Assembly: GCA_902489595.1 (NCBI GenBank)
Contig: CABUAS010000051.1
Span: 1-12,297, forward strand
Direction of reading: 5' to 3'
Length of the DNA stretch: 12,297 bases
DNA from: an uncultured Oscillospiraceae bacterium
GTDB lineage: Bacteria > Bacillota > Clostridia > Oscillospirales > Acutalibacteraceae
Within the stretch, counting starts at the first letter, position 1. The number at the start of each line of letters is the position of its first letter. Shown here one piece after another: positions 5,795-12,297 of the stretch. A program made the translations under genes and the position numbers. The notes beneath the pieces are model-generated. The model made no database searches. It was not told the origin of the DNA and saw nothing but the letters and a program-made list of their open reading frames with translations.

Positions 5795-8700
5795 TTATAC
5801 CTGTTCTCTGTTTACGATGTTAATTTGATTTGAATATACTGTTTTAAGATTGCCTTCTGCATCATAATAGGTTACATAACCCCTGACTGCCCAGTTATAT
5901 GTTGAAGAGAGGTTTTTCAAGTTTACAATATAGGCTTCTTCCGCTTCTTCTGTGTTAAATCTGCTGACAACCATTTTGTTATTGATTAGTAATTCAAATT
6001 TTGACGGGTCAAATTCACTCGGTTCTTTATAATAGAATGCTATTGCAACGGATTCAAGTTTGCAGCTTTCGGGTATTCCTGCTGCCATAACAAATGAACC
6101 GACATTTGAATTTTCATCAAGTTTATAATATAAATCAAGTGAAGGAGCATCACCGTTTGGTGACGGCGGAGTCGGCAGTGAAGTATCATCTTCATCATAT
6201 TCTGGAATTAATGATACATCCTCTCCTGCACGAAGTCTTGCAAGCACATCGTCGTTATTATAAACCCATCTGCCGTTACTGTATCCGTATTTATACGGAA
6301 CATTCGGCAATAAACCATCAATACTTGTAATGATGTTCCATTCGTCAACAGTCTTTGTAACTGTAGACTGAACCCAATTACTGTATGTTGTAAATATCAG
6401 TGTAGCAGATTGTTCTTTAATAATAACTGCTTTTAAAATTGTATTTGCAGTAAGTTTGAATGTATAGTCGGCACTTTTGCTGAAATAACGATTATTGATA
6501 ACATCATACCAGCCAATAAATTCATATCCTTCATTTGCTGATGCAGACAGTGCTATTTCTGTTCCGAATTCTAACGAATGATTATTGTTGCTGTTTGTTT
6601 CATCGTTGTACGATACTGTAAAAGTGCCGTTAGGAGCAGATATATCAAAGTTCAGATAAGCCTTCAAATTATAAATTGCTTCAAGAATTTCTGTTACTGC
6701 ATAATCTATTTCCTCCTGTGATTGTGCTGCTTCAAGTAATTCTGAATTTTTATCTGCAATATTTTTCATATTATTGTATGATTTCTCGGAATAATCTTTT
6801 GCGTTGAACTCGTTTGTTTTCTCAAGTACGGCTTTCAAGGCATTGAAATCCAATTTTTTATATAATTTTATAAGAACTTTAAATGCAGGGCTTACTGCAC
6901 TCTCTTTGCCTGTGCCGTCAATTACTTTGAAGGTATATTCAGCATTGGTATCACTGTCAAGAACAAGAATATTTCCATCAAGTTCTTTGAATCCCGTACC
7001 GTCATTATAATAATATGTTTCGCCGTTTTTGCAGTTTTCGGCAGACAAAGTGAATGTAACAGGTTTATCTGTAATACTGCCTATTGTTCCTGACGGAATA
7101 ATCATTATTGCCGGAACTCTGTCTACAGTGTCTAATGATTTATCAATCATAACGCTGTAATTTGGGCTGACATAACTTTCAACACCTGCATTATTGACAG
7201 CTTTGAATTTATATACATCGTTGCAGTTTTCTGAAACTGTCAGAGTGTCGCTTTCCAAAGCTATCCATTCTTCGCCGATTGTGTAATAATATTTAACTCC
7301 CGAAATAACATTCGGAGAACTGAGTGTAAATATTACATCTTCACTTGTAACAGAACCTATTGTGCCTTGAACTGCAATCTGAAGTACAGGTCGCTCATTT
7401 ACATTTTCAAAATTTGTTATATCTAATGTTTTTATTGAAATTTTGCCGTTATTTCCGATAACGGTGAAAACATATATGCCGTTTTCGGAAACCTCAAACT
7501 CAGTATTATTTGTTATGTCTATGCCGTTGACTAAAACAGATTTAAGACCGGCCTGACCTGTTGTTGTCTGTATATTAATGTTGTATGGATTAGCAGTCGG
7601 TGCTGTTACCGACTGACTAAGTGTGATTGTCGGCTCTTCTGCGTCAATCATAACAACATAACTGTCAGACGGATAACTTTCGGTACCTGCATTATTAACA
7701 GCTTTGAAGCGGAATGTTGCATTTACACTGTAATTGATTTCAATTTCCTCGCCTGTTGCTATTTCAATCCAGCCATTACCGTTGTCATAATAATATGTTA
7801 TGCCTGAAAGAGATTCTTCTTCGGTAGATAATCTGAACTTTACGCCGTCGCCGGACCATCTTCCGAATGTACCTTCAAAGTCAACTCTGATAACAGGAGC
7901 CTGACGGTCAATCCTTATCTCAATTTCAGATACTGCACTTTCAAGATTTGAATAACTTACTGCCTTGAATTCATATTTATGAATTCCTTCCTGAGTTGCT
8001 GTAAAAATATCTGAATCAAGAGAAATCCATTCGCCGCCGTCTATACGGTAACAGTATTCATAAATATCCGAAAATGCCATTGAAGACAACTTAACATTAA
8101 CATCGCCTGCAACCCATGTTGCCGAAGTATAAGCTTCTCCGCTGTATGTTGCATTCAGTATAACATCTGTCGGATTTTCTTTGTCAATTACATAACCGTC
8201 CGAACGCAATACAGCCGATTCGTTTTCTGCCTTATCGGTTGCCCTTGCTTCAACAAATCCTTTAAAATCAGAATCCTGCGTCGGCTTGTCAGATTCGTTA
8301 TATACTTCCCAGTCGCTGACAGGATTTGCGTTTTCATCAAGAAAACGGTATTCTATTCTGTCAATTCCCGAAACGCCTTTATCCGAGGCGTTAATTGTAA
8401 TTTCAACCTTTTCGTTGAAAAACATTTTAAATGTTAATTTGTTCAGCAGTCTTGCAATTTCGCCGTTTTCTTTATTTGCAATAGTTATACTGTTAACTGT
8501 CGGAGCTTCTTTATCAATATTTTCAACAGTGATTGTCTGTGTTGAAGAAAGACCGTTATTTGCAGTTATTACAACTTCATATATTCCGTTTTCGCTTACC
8601 GTAAACTGAGTTGGCGTATCGGTTATGTCTGAATCATTCAGCATAACGGATTTTATACCGGATTCTCCGATTATTAAATTACTGATTAATATATCATAAT

Positions 8701-11683
8701 CTTTATTTGTAACAGCAGTAACACTTTGTTCTAATTTGAATGACGGAGTAATATCGTCACGCTTAACTTCAAATCCCTGAGTAAATTCGCTTTCAATATT
8801 GCTGCTGTTTACTGCTTTGAAATAATAAACATCATTTGTGTTTGAATTAATTGTTAAGGAATTTCCGTTAATTTCAACAGGCTGCGGATTGGATTCTGTT
8901 TTATAATAGTATTTAATCCCGTCAAGTTGGTGTGTTGAAGAAAGGGTAAATGTTATATCTTTGTCTGTCCAGCCGCCGTTATAAGAATTTGTATCAATCG
9001 AAACAACAGGAATACCGTAAATAATTACAGGGAAAGCTGCAGATGCACTTCTTTGTGCGTGAGTATATGTAACCGTAATATTTTGCTCTTCATCAAGAAG
9101 TTCGGGATTAAATTCAGATTCATTAACAACGTAATCCGTTACATATTCTGATTCGGCATTGCTGTAATTTGCCTTTACCCGAAGGTCTGAAAGGTTAAGA
9201 CTTGTTTCACCTTCAAGGTATTTATACTGCGGATTTTCGAGTTCAATACCTGTTAATTCTTTTGAGTGTATTGTAATCGGGAAAACTGTTTTTAAACTTT
9301 TTCCTTCTCGTGTAACAGAAACAAGAATATACTGCTCAGTATCAAGCGTATTTTCATTAACTTCGCCGACAGTGTAATCCGTCACAGGAACGGTAAGCTG
9401 TTCTTCGGTAAGGCTGTTTGCATATTCTTCGCCGTAATATTCAGCAATATCTTCTCTGTTGTAAGTAAGTTCAATAACCATACCCGTTAAATCCAAATCA
9501 ACACTGCCTTCAACATAATCAGTTCTTGTCGGTGCAGTAATTCTGATTGATTTTGGTTCAATTTCGACGATATTGATTTCTTTTTCAAGTTCAAGATATG
9601 TTGTTAATTTATCTGCAATATATGTATGAATAGTAGTTGTTCCGGCTTGAAGACCGATAACTTTACCTTTTTCAGCGTCATTTCCGCTCGTCGGAGCATC
9701 AATCTTAACGAATGAATTCTCCATATTGCCTTTAAAGTTTGTTATTCCCATATTGAGGCTCGGAGTCCACGGTGCAGAGCCATCGTCTGTAACTACACCC
9801 CAGAATTGCCTTGTCGGGCTGATTCTTTCGGGTGAATGTATAGCAGAATATTCCATTGGAAAATCTTTGATTACATAATCAAGCCCTATAATCTGACCGC
9901 CTGTATATTTATCAAGTCCGGCTTTATTTGTAACCTTAACTGTCACAGTTCTTGAAATACCGCCGATAGAAACAGTAATGTCTGTTGATTGATTGCTCCA
10001 TGCCCAGCCGCCGCTGCAGTCCAAGCCTTTAACAAGACCGTCCTGCGTTACATATGCAACCTTCGGGTCAGCAACAGACCAAACAGCAGTAGCCAGAATT
10101 TCAGGGTCATAATCTTCGGGTACAATATTTGAAATTGAAAGTTGTATTTCATTGCCTTCGGCAACGCTTAATTTACCTGATATGTCGAAACTTTCAATCG
10201 CTTTGCCGACTGTTATATCTTTCTGTGTTTCAAAACTTTGATTATTGAATGTTGCTCTTGCAACAATAGTTACCTGACCGCTTATAAGTGCAGTTACATT
10301 ACCGTTTGAATCTACAGAAATAAAGTTGTCCGATACAGGGTTTCCGTCAGTTGCCCAAAGCGTTTCTCCTGTTAAATGATTAATCAGACCCCATTCACGG
10401 TAAAGGGATTTGTTTTCATTAAGCCTTGCCGGAGTAACATTTGATTTATATTCCGTAACACTTCCGACCGGAATTGCATCAGGGCCGGATATTTCAACAG
10501 CAGATAGATTACCCGTTACACCTGCACGTGTAACCTTCAAATCAACAGTTTTAGTTACTCCGCCTGCAACAGCGGTAATCTGAGTTGTTTTTGAATATTC
10601 AACATACCCGTTACCTCCGTCAAGACCTGTTACAGTACCGTTTTGGTCAATAACAGCAACAGACGGATCTGCTGTTGACCATACAAGGTCACCTGTATAT
10701 GCGCCCTCCGGAACAACGTTTGCAATAGCAAGCTGGGTAGTTTCGCCTTCTTTTACTGTTGCTTCACCTACAATGTCAAATGATTCAACCGGCAAATCAG
10801 TCGGGTCATAAACAGTGAATGTAATATAGCTTGAAAAAGCAAGGTTGCTTGCATCCTGCACCAATATTGATGCAGTACCCGGTGAAGTAAATGTTACAAG
10901 ACCGTCTGCCGTAACTTCTGCATGCTTTTTTGATTCAAGATCAAATGCATTTTTGCCAACTGACCATTTAACATCGTGATGAAGTCTGACAGGAGTAACA
11001 GCCGCAAATAACTGCACTGTTTTTCCTACAGCAACATCGAGCGGAACCACGTTTCTGTTTGTAATATGAACGCCTGTCGGAAGAACGCTTGCAACAATAT
11101 TCTTTTCAACAACAAATTCAACTGTATCAGATGAAATATCATTGCCGTCGGCGTCTTTTAATGTTGCGGTAATTTTTACATTCATATTGTTTAAAACAGC
11201 TTCAAGACTGTTTGCAAGTGCATCGCCCGCAATACCTCTTACGATTGCAACGATAAGCTCATTGTTCATATCATCAAGATCAACGCCCGTGCTTGTCAGA
11301 GATTCAAGAATTTTATCTGCCATTGCATCACCGACAATCGGAAGAATGCGGATATTTTCATCAAGCCAAAGATTGATAACGGCTGATTTTGAATAGTCAT
11401 AACCTGTAACTTTGCCGTTTTCATCAACACCTGCAAGAAGAGGCAGATTGCTTGACCAAACAACATATGCACCGTCAGGCATAGTCTCGGACGTAGTATA
11501 TTTAAGCTGAACTGTATCATATTCCTTTATCGTTTGGCGTTCGGTGATTTCAACTCCGTTTTCGTCAGTTATATTAATGGTATTTGACGCACCGTAACTG
11601 ACAATAAAAGCGGGCGTTATCATTGAAATGATAATCAAGAACGCCAGATAAAAGCTTAAAACTTTTTTCCCGTTTTTATTCAT
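5795..11683 (-). CDS. Giant secreted multidomain protein: Big_2/Big_3 Ig-like array, FIVAR and InlB-like modules
   Basis: A 1962-residue predicted extracellular protein. Residues 1-32 are a signal peptide: lysine-rich start, hydrophobic core 9-29, likely cleavage after YGA. Then come a first Ig-like domain (about 36-193) interrupted by a helical insert at about 107-168, tandem Big_2-like domains (about 198-706), two Big_3-like domains with the YVEGSVDLDLTGM / YLEGETSLNLSDL signature (709-806 and 809-889), a block of alternating Ig-like repeats (891-1606), and a FIVAR-like helical domain (about 1610-1676). Next are an InlB B-repeat-like domain (about 1680-1754, with EGYEFIGWYD), a further domain to about 1830, a proline-rich linker (LPTPPSP) and a C-terminal module (1846-1962) resembling that of the LRR protein. 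No LPXTG, dockerin, SLH or C-terminal transmembrane segment is visible and no catalytic domain is recognised. Adhesion or surface scaffolding is the likely role. AAGGAGT, 6 nt upstream, fixes the start. Confidence 0.9.
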   Translation of the reverse strand: MNKNGKKVLSFYLAFLIIISMITPAFIVSYGASNTINITDENGVEITERQTIKEYDTVQLKYTTSETMPDGAYVVWSSNLPLLAGVDENGKVTGYDYSKSAVINLWLDENIRILPIVGDAMADKILESLTSTGVDLDDMNNELIVAIVRGIAGDALANSLEAVLNNMNVKITATLKDADGNDISSDTVEFVVEKNIVASVLPTGVHITNRNVVPLDVAVGKTVQLFAAVTPVRLHHDVKWSVGKNAFDLESKKHAEVTADGLVTFTSPGTASILVQDASNLAFSSYITFTVYDPTDLPVESFDIVGEATVKEGETTQLAIANVVPEGAYTGDLVWSTADPSVAVIDQNGTVTGLDGGNGYVEYSKTTQITAVAGGVTKTVDLKVTRAGVTGNLSAVEISGPDAIPVGSVTEYKSNVTPARLNENKSLYREWGLINHLTGETLWATDGNPVSDNFISVDSNGNVTALISGQVTIVARATFNNQSFETQKDITVGKAIESFDISGKLSVAEGNEIQLSISNIVPEDYDPEILATAVWSVADPKVAYVTQDGLVKGLDCSGGWAWSNQSTDITVSIGGISRTVTVKVTNKAGLDKYTGGQIIGLDYVIKDFPMEYSAIHSPERISPTRQFWGVVTDDGSAPWTPSLNMGITNFKGNMENSFVKIDAPTSGNDAEKGKVIGLQAGTTTIHTYIADKLTTYLELEKEINIVEIEPKSIRITAPTRTDYVEGSVDLDLTGMVIELTYNREDIAEYYGEEYANSLTEEQLTVPVTDYTVGEVNENTLDTEQYILVSVTREGKSLKTVFPITIHSKELTGIELENPQYKYLEGETSLNLSDLRVKANYSNAESEYVTDYVVNESEFNPELLDEEQNITVTYTHAQRSASAAFPVIIYGIPVVSIDTNSYNGGWTDKDITFTLSSTHQLDGIKYYYKTESNPQPVEINGNSLTINSNTNDVYYFKAVNSSNIESEFTQGFEVKRDDITPSFKLEQSVTAVTNKDYDILISNLIIGESGIKSVMLNDSDITDTPTQFTVSENGIYEVVITANNGLSSTQTITVENIDKEAPTVNSITIANKENGEIARLLNKLTFKMFFNEKVEITINASDKGVSGIDRIEYRFLDENANPVSDWEVYNESDKPTQDSDFKGFVEARATDKAENESAVLRSDGYVIDKENPTDVILNATYSGEAYTSATWVAGDVNVKLSSMAFSDIYEYCYRIDGGEWISLDSDIFTATQEGIHKYEFKAVSYSNLESAVSEIEIRIDRQAPVIRVDFEGTFGRWSGDGVKFRLSTEEESLSGITYYYDNGNGWIEIATGEEIEINYSVNATFRFKAVNNAGTESYPSDSYVVMIDAEEPTITLSQSVTAPTANPYNINIQTTTGQAGLKSVLVNGIDITNNTEFEVSENGIYVFTVIGNNGKISIKTLDITNFENVNERPVLQIAVQGTIGSVTSEDVIFTLSSPNVISGVKYYYTIGEEWIALESDTLTVSENCNDVYKFKAVNNAGVESYVSPNYSVMIDKSLDTVDRVPAIMIIPSGTIGSITDKPVTFTLSAENCKNGETYYYNDGTGFKELDGNILVLDSDTNAEYTFKVIDGTGKESAVSPAFKVLIKLYKKLDFNALKAVLEKTNEFNAKDYSEKSYNNMKNIADKNSELLEAAQSQEEIDYAVTEILEAIYNLKAYLNFDISAPNGTFTVSYNDETNSNNNHSLEFGTEIALSASANEGYEFIGWYDVINNRYFSKSADYTFKLTANTILKAVIIKEQSATLIFTTYSNWVQSTVTKTVDEWNIITSIDGLLPNVPYKYGYSNGRWVYNNDDVLARLRAGEDVSLIPEYDEDDTSLPTPPSPNGDAPSLDLYYKLDENSNVGSFVMAAGIPESCKLESVAIAFYYKEPSEFDPSKFELLINNKMVVSRFNTEEAEEAYIVNLKNLSSTYNWAVRGYVTYYDAEGNLKTVYSNQINIVNREQV
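6866..9013 (-). repeat. Array of two alternating Ig-like repeat types inside the giant protein (residues 891-1606)
   Basis: Type A units of about 85-90 residues carry a 'VTFTLSS...G..YYY...W..L....L.....N..Y.FKAVN.AG.ES' pattern. They occur at about 891-975, 1169-1260 (diverged), 1263-1348, 1432-1515 and 1523-1606. Type B units of about 75 residues, with 'QSVTA.T...Y.I.I....G..G.KSV..N..DIT....F.VSENGIY', occur at about 979-1056 and 1351-1424. The order is A-B-X-A-A-B-A-A, where X (1059-1168) is a different Ig-like unit. This implies segmental duplication of an A-B block. Confidence 0.85.
9566..11086 (-). repeat. Tandem Big_2-like domains inside the giant protein (residues 200-706)
   Basis: About five units of 90-110 residues carry Big_2 hallmarks such as 'V.W...D..VA.VD.NG.VTGL..G...I'. 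The units at 297-388 and 497-590 are more similar to each other (ESFDI.G...V.EG...QL.I.N.VPE, then VWS.ADP.VA) than to the units between them. An alternating pair was therefore probably duplicated. Confidence 0.8.
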
Positions 11684-11689
11684 AAAAAC

Positions 11690-11696
11690 ACTCCTT
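11690..11696 (-). promoter_or_regulatory. Ribosome binding site of the giant Ig-like protein gene
   Basis: AAGGAGT followed by six bases and ATG at 11683: strong complementarity and ideal spacing. Confidence 0.85.
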
Positions 11697-11742
11697 ATTG
11701 TAAAAAAATATATTAATGCTTTTGTTGTTTACAATTACGAAA

Positions 11743-11771
11743 ATTTTATCATAAATCAAATGATGCGTCAA
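11743..11771 (-). promoter_or_regulatory. Predicted extended -10 promoter of the giant Ig-like protein gene
   Basis: On the minus strand a -35 TTGACG (11771-11766), a 17-nt spacer and a -10 TAAAAT (11748-11743) preceded by TGA, forming an extended -10. The transcript would have an AT-rich leader of about 50 nt. The remaining 11684-11811 gap shows no other structure to me. Confidence 0.75.
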
Positions 11772-11811
11772 TATTAAATCAAAACATTATTATAAAAATG
11801 GATATTAATGC

Positions 11812-11845
11812 AAAAAAATAACAGCAAGCCGAAAGACTTGCTGTT
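11812..11845 (-). terminator. Intrinsic terminator of the tRNA-Leu/tRNA-Gly unit
   Basis: On the minus strand a perfect 9-bp stem (AACAGCAAG, 11845-11837, with CTTGCTGTT, 11828-11820), an 8-nt loop, one A and then seven U residues (11818-11812). It starts 4 nt after the tRNA-Gly CCA end. Confidence 0.92.
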
Positions 11846-11848
11846 TTG

Positions 11849-11922
11849 TGGAGCGGCTGATGGGAGTCGAACCCACCTGTCAAGCTTGGGAAGCTTGCAT
11901 TCTACCGATGAACTACAGCCGC
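11849..11922 (-). tRNA. tRNA-Gly, anticodon CCC
   Basis: A 74-nt tRNA with encoded CCA. The acceptor stem pairs GCGGCTG with CAGCCGC, the anticodon stem CAAGC/GCTTG closes a TTCCCAA loop with anticodon CCC, and the T arm is TGGG-TTCGACT-CCCA. The discriminator base is T. It is followed at once by a strong terminator. Confidence 0.93.
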
Positions 11923-11929
11923 ATAAACG

Positions 11930-11959
11930 AATGACGCAAGGAACAGACCTTGCGTCATT
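11930..11959. repeat. Perfect 12-bp hairpin between the two tRNA genes, second copy of a recurring palindrome
   Basis: AATGACGCAAGG (11930-11941), 6-nt loop, CCTTGCGTCATT (11948-11959). It fills most of the 39-bp spacer between tRNA-Leu and tRNA-Gly. Neither side has a clear U-tract, so a simple terminator role is doubtful; a processing hairpin in the tRNA precursor or a dispersed palindromic repeat are alternatives. The stem matches 5738-5764 apart from one base. Confidence 0.75.
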
Positions 11960-11961
11960 TC

Positions 11962-12048
11962 TGGTGCAGAAGAAGGGACTTGAACCCTCACCGACTCACG
12001 CCGATATGAACCTGAATCATACGCGTCTGCCTATTCCGCCACTTCTGC
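11962..12048 (-). tRNA. tRNA-Leu, anticodon CAG
   Basis: An 87-nt class II tRNA with encoded CCA. The acceptor stem is GCAGAAG/CTTCTGC with discriminator A. The anticodon stem TATGA/TCATA closes the loop TTCAGGT (anticodon CAG). A long variable arm (CGGC-GTGA-GTCG) is present, as expected for leucine, and the T loop is TTCAAGT. It is first in the tRNA pair. Its leader and first 39 nt are duplicated upstream. Confidence 0.93.
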
Positions 12049-12134
12049 ATATTCAATTTTTGTCCTCTAAATTTTACACGGCGAGGACATCCGAGGTGGA
12101 GCGATTTGCTTAATCCACATTTTATAATAACAGC
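12010..12134. repeat. Direct repeat copy 1: 5' half of tRNA-Leu plus its upstream region
   Basis: This segment recurs at 12172-12297 in the same orientation, about 162 bp away. I count three differences over about 125 bp: C/A and a one-base T insertion near 12054-12060, and C/T near 12083. It holds tRNA-Leu nt 1-39 and about 86 bp of leader with an inverted repeat TGTCCTC...GAGGACA. No convincing consensus promoter was found in the leader. Confidence 0.9.
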
Positions 12135-12171
12135 AAATGCTGAAATTATCACTTTTCACAGAGGTGGCATT

Positions 12172-12210
12172 ACCTGAATCATACGCGTCTGCCTATTCCG
12201 CCACTTCTGC
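12172..12210 (-). pseudogene. Half tRNA-Leu: first 39 nt only, ends in the anticodon loop
   Basis: Identical to tRNA-Leu nt 1-39 (GCAGAAGTGG... through ATTCAGGT). It then diverges abruptly into unrelated sequence (AATGCCACCTC), so the 3' half of the anticodon stem, variable arm, T arm and acceptor 3' strand are missing. It cannot fold as a tRNA. It lies upstream of the intact gene on the same strand. Confidence 0.88.
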
Positions 12211-12297
12211 ATATTAAATTTTTTGTCCTCTAAATTTTACATGGCGAGGACATCCGAGGTGGAGCGATTTGCTTAATCCACATTTTATAATAACAGC
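12172..12297. repeat. Direct repeat copy 2, running to the window edge
   Basis: Near-identical second copy of 12010-12134. It is still matching at the last base of the window, so the true repeat may be longer and further copies may exist beyond. Between the copies, 12135-12171 is unique sequence. Confidence 0.9.

Noticed and set aside
6866..11086. CRISPR or DNA-level tandem array within the giant gene
   Set aside because: Repetition is at protein-domain level, with diverged units of 75-110 residues, not short identical DNA repeats with spacers.
11808..12113. Plus-strand reading frame of 101 codons across the tRNA genes
   Set aside because: It runs antisense through both tRNA genes and their hairpins; the sequence is explained by RNA genes and there is no ribosome binding site.
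12049..12134. Consensus promoter for tRNA-Leu
   Set aside because: A TAAAAT box is present upstream on the minus strand, but no acceptable -35 lies 16-18 nt from it.
12172..12297. attL/attR of an integrated element at tRNA-Leu
   Set aside because: The duplicated part is the tRNA 5' half plus its leader, while integrases usually leave the tRNA 3' end duplicated. The copies are only 162 bp apart and no integrase gene is visible.

Overview
The window is AT-rich DNA, probably from a gut Clostridia member of the Ruminococcaceae/Oscillospirales type (inference). The reasons are strong AGGAG-type ribosome binding sites, TTGACA/TAAAAT promoters, CCA-encoding tRNA genes, a SCIFF ranthipeptide locus (a hallmark of Clostridia), and large secreted proteins built from LRR, Ig-like, FIVAR and InlB-like modules. 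Apart from the first partial gene, everything recognised lies on the minus strand.

Layout: (1) 1-1092, plus strand: the 3' end of a BspA-like leucine-rich-repeat surface protein, ending in a C-terminal module that resembles the end of the giant protein described below. A hairpin at 1121-1153 is well placed to terminate transcription from both sides. (2) 1156-2079, minus: a stand-alone E2/chloramphenicol-acetyltransferase-fold acyltransferase with no lipoyl domain and an altered DG motif. (3) 2180-3793, minus: a ranthipeptide operon. A 48-residue SCIFF precursor gene (scfA, not called by simple ORF length cut-offs) is followed by an intrinsic terminator/attenuator and then the radical SAM/SPASM maturase scfB. 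The precursor has six cysteines, but the position equivalent to the known cross-linking cysteine is serine, and so is the acceptor threonine position. (4) 3842-5699, minus: a six-helix membrane protein overlapping an Orn/Lys/Arg decarboxylase-family PLP enzyme. The scfA promoter is embedded in the end of the decarboxylase gene. (5) 5795-11683, minus: a 1962-residue secreted multi-Ig protein with its own extended -10 promoter. (6) 11812-12297, minus: tRNA-Leu(CAG), a perfect hairpin, tRNA-Gly(CCC) and a terminator. Upstream of tRNA-Leu is a near-identical direct repeat that duplicates its leader and first 39 nt, giving a half-tRNA cut in the anticodon loop.

Functionally, scfA and scfB form one clear pathway: the precursor peptide is modified by its cognate enzyme to carry a thioether. 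The membrane protein and decarboxylase are probably translationally coupled. The two surface proteins are separate transcription units but may share an export or retention module. No CRISPR array, transposase, integrase or phage gene was seen.
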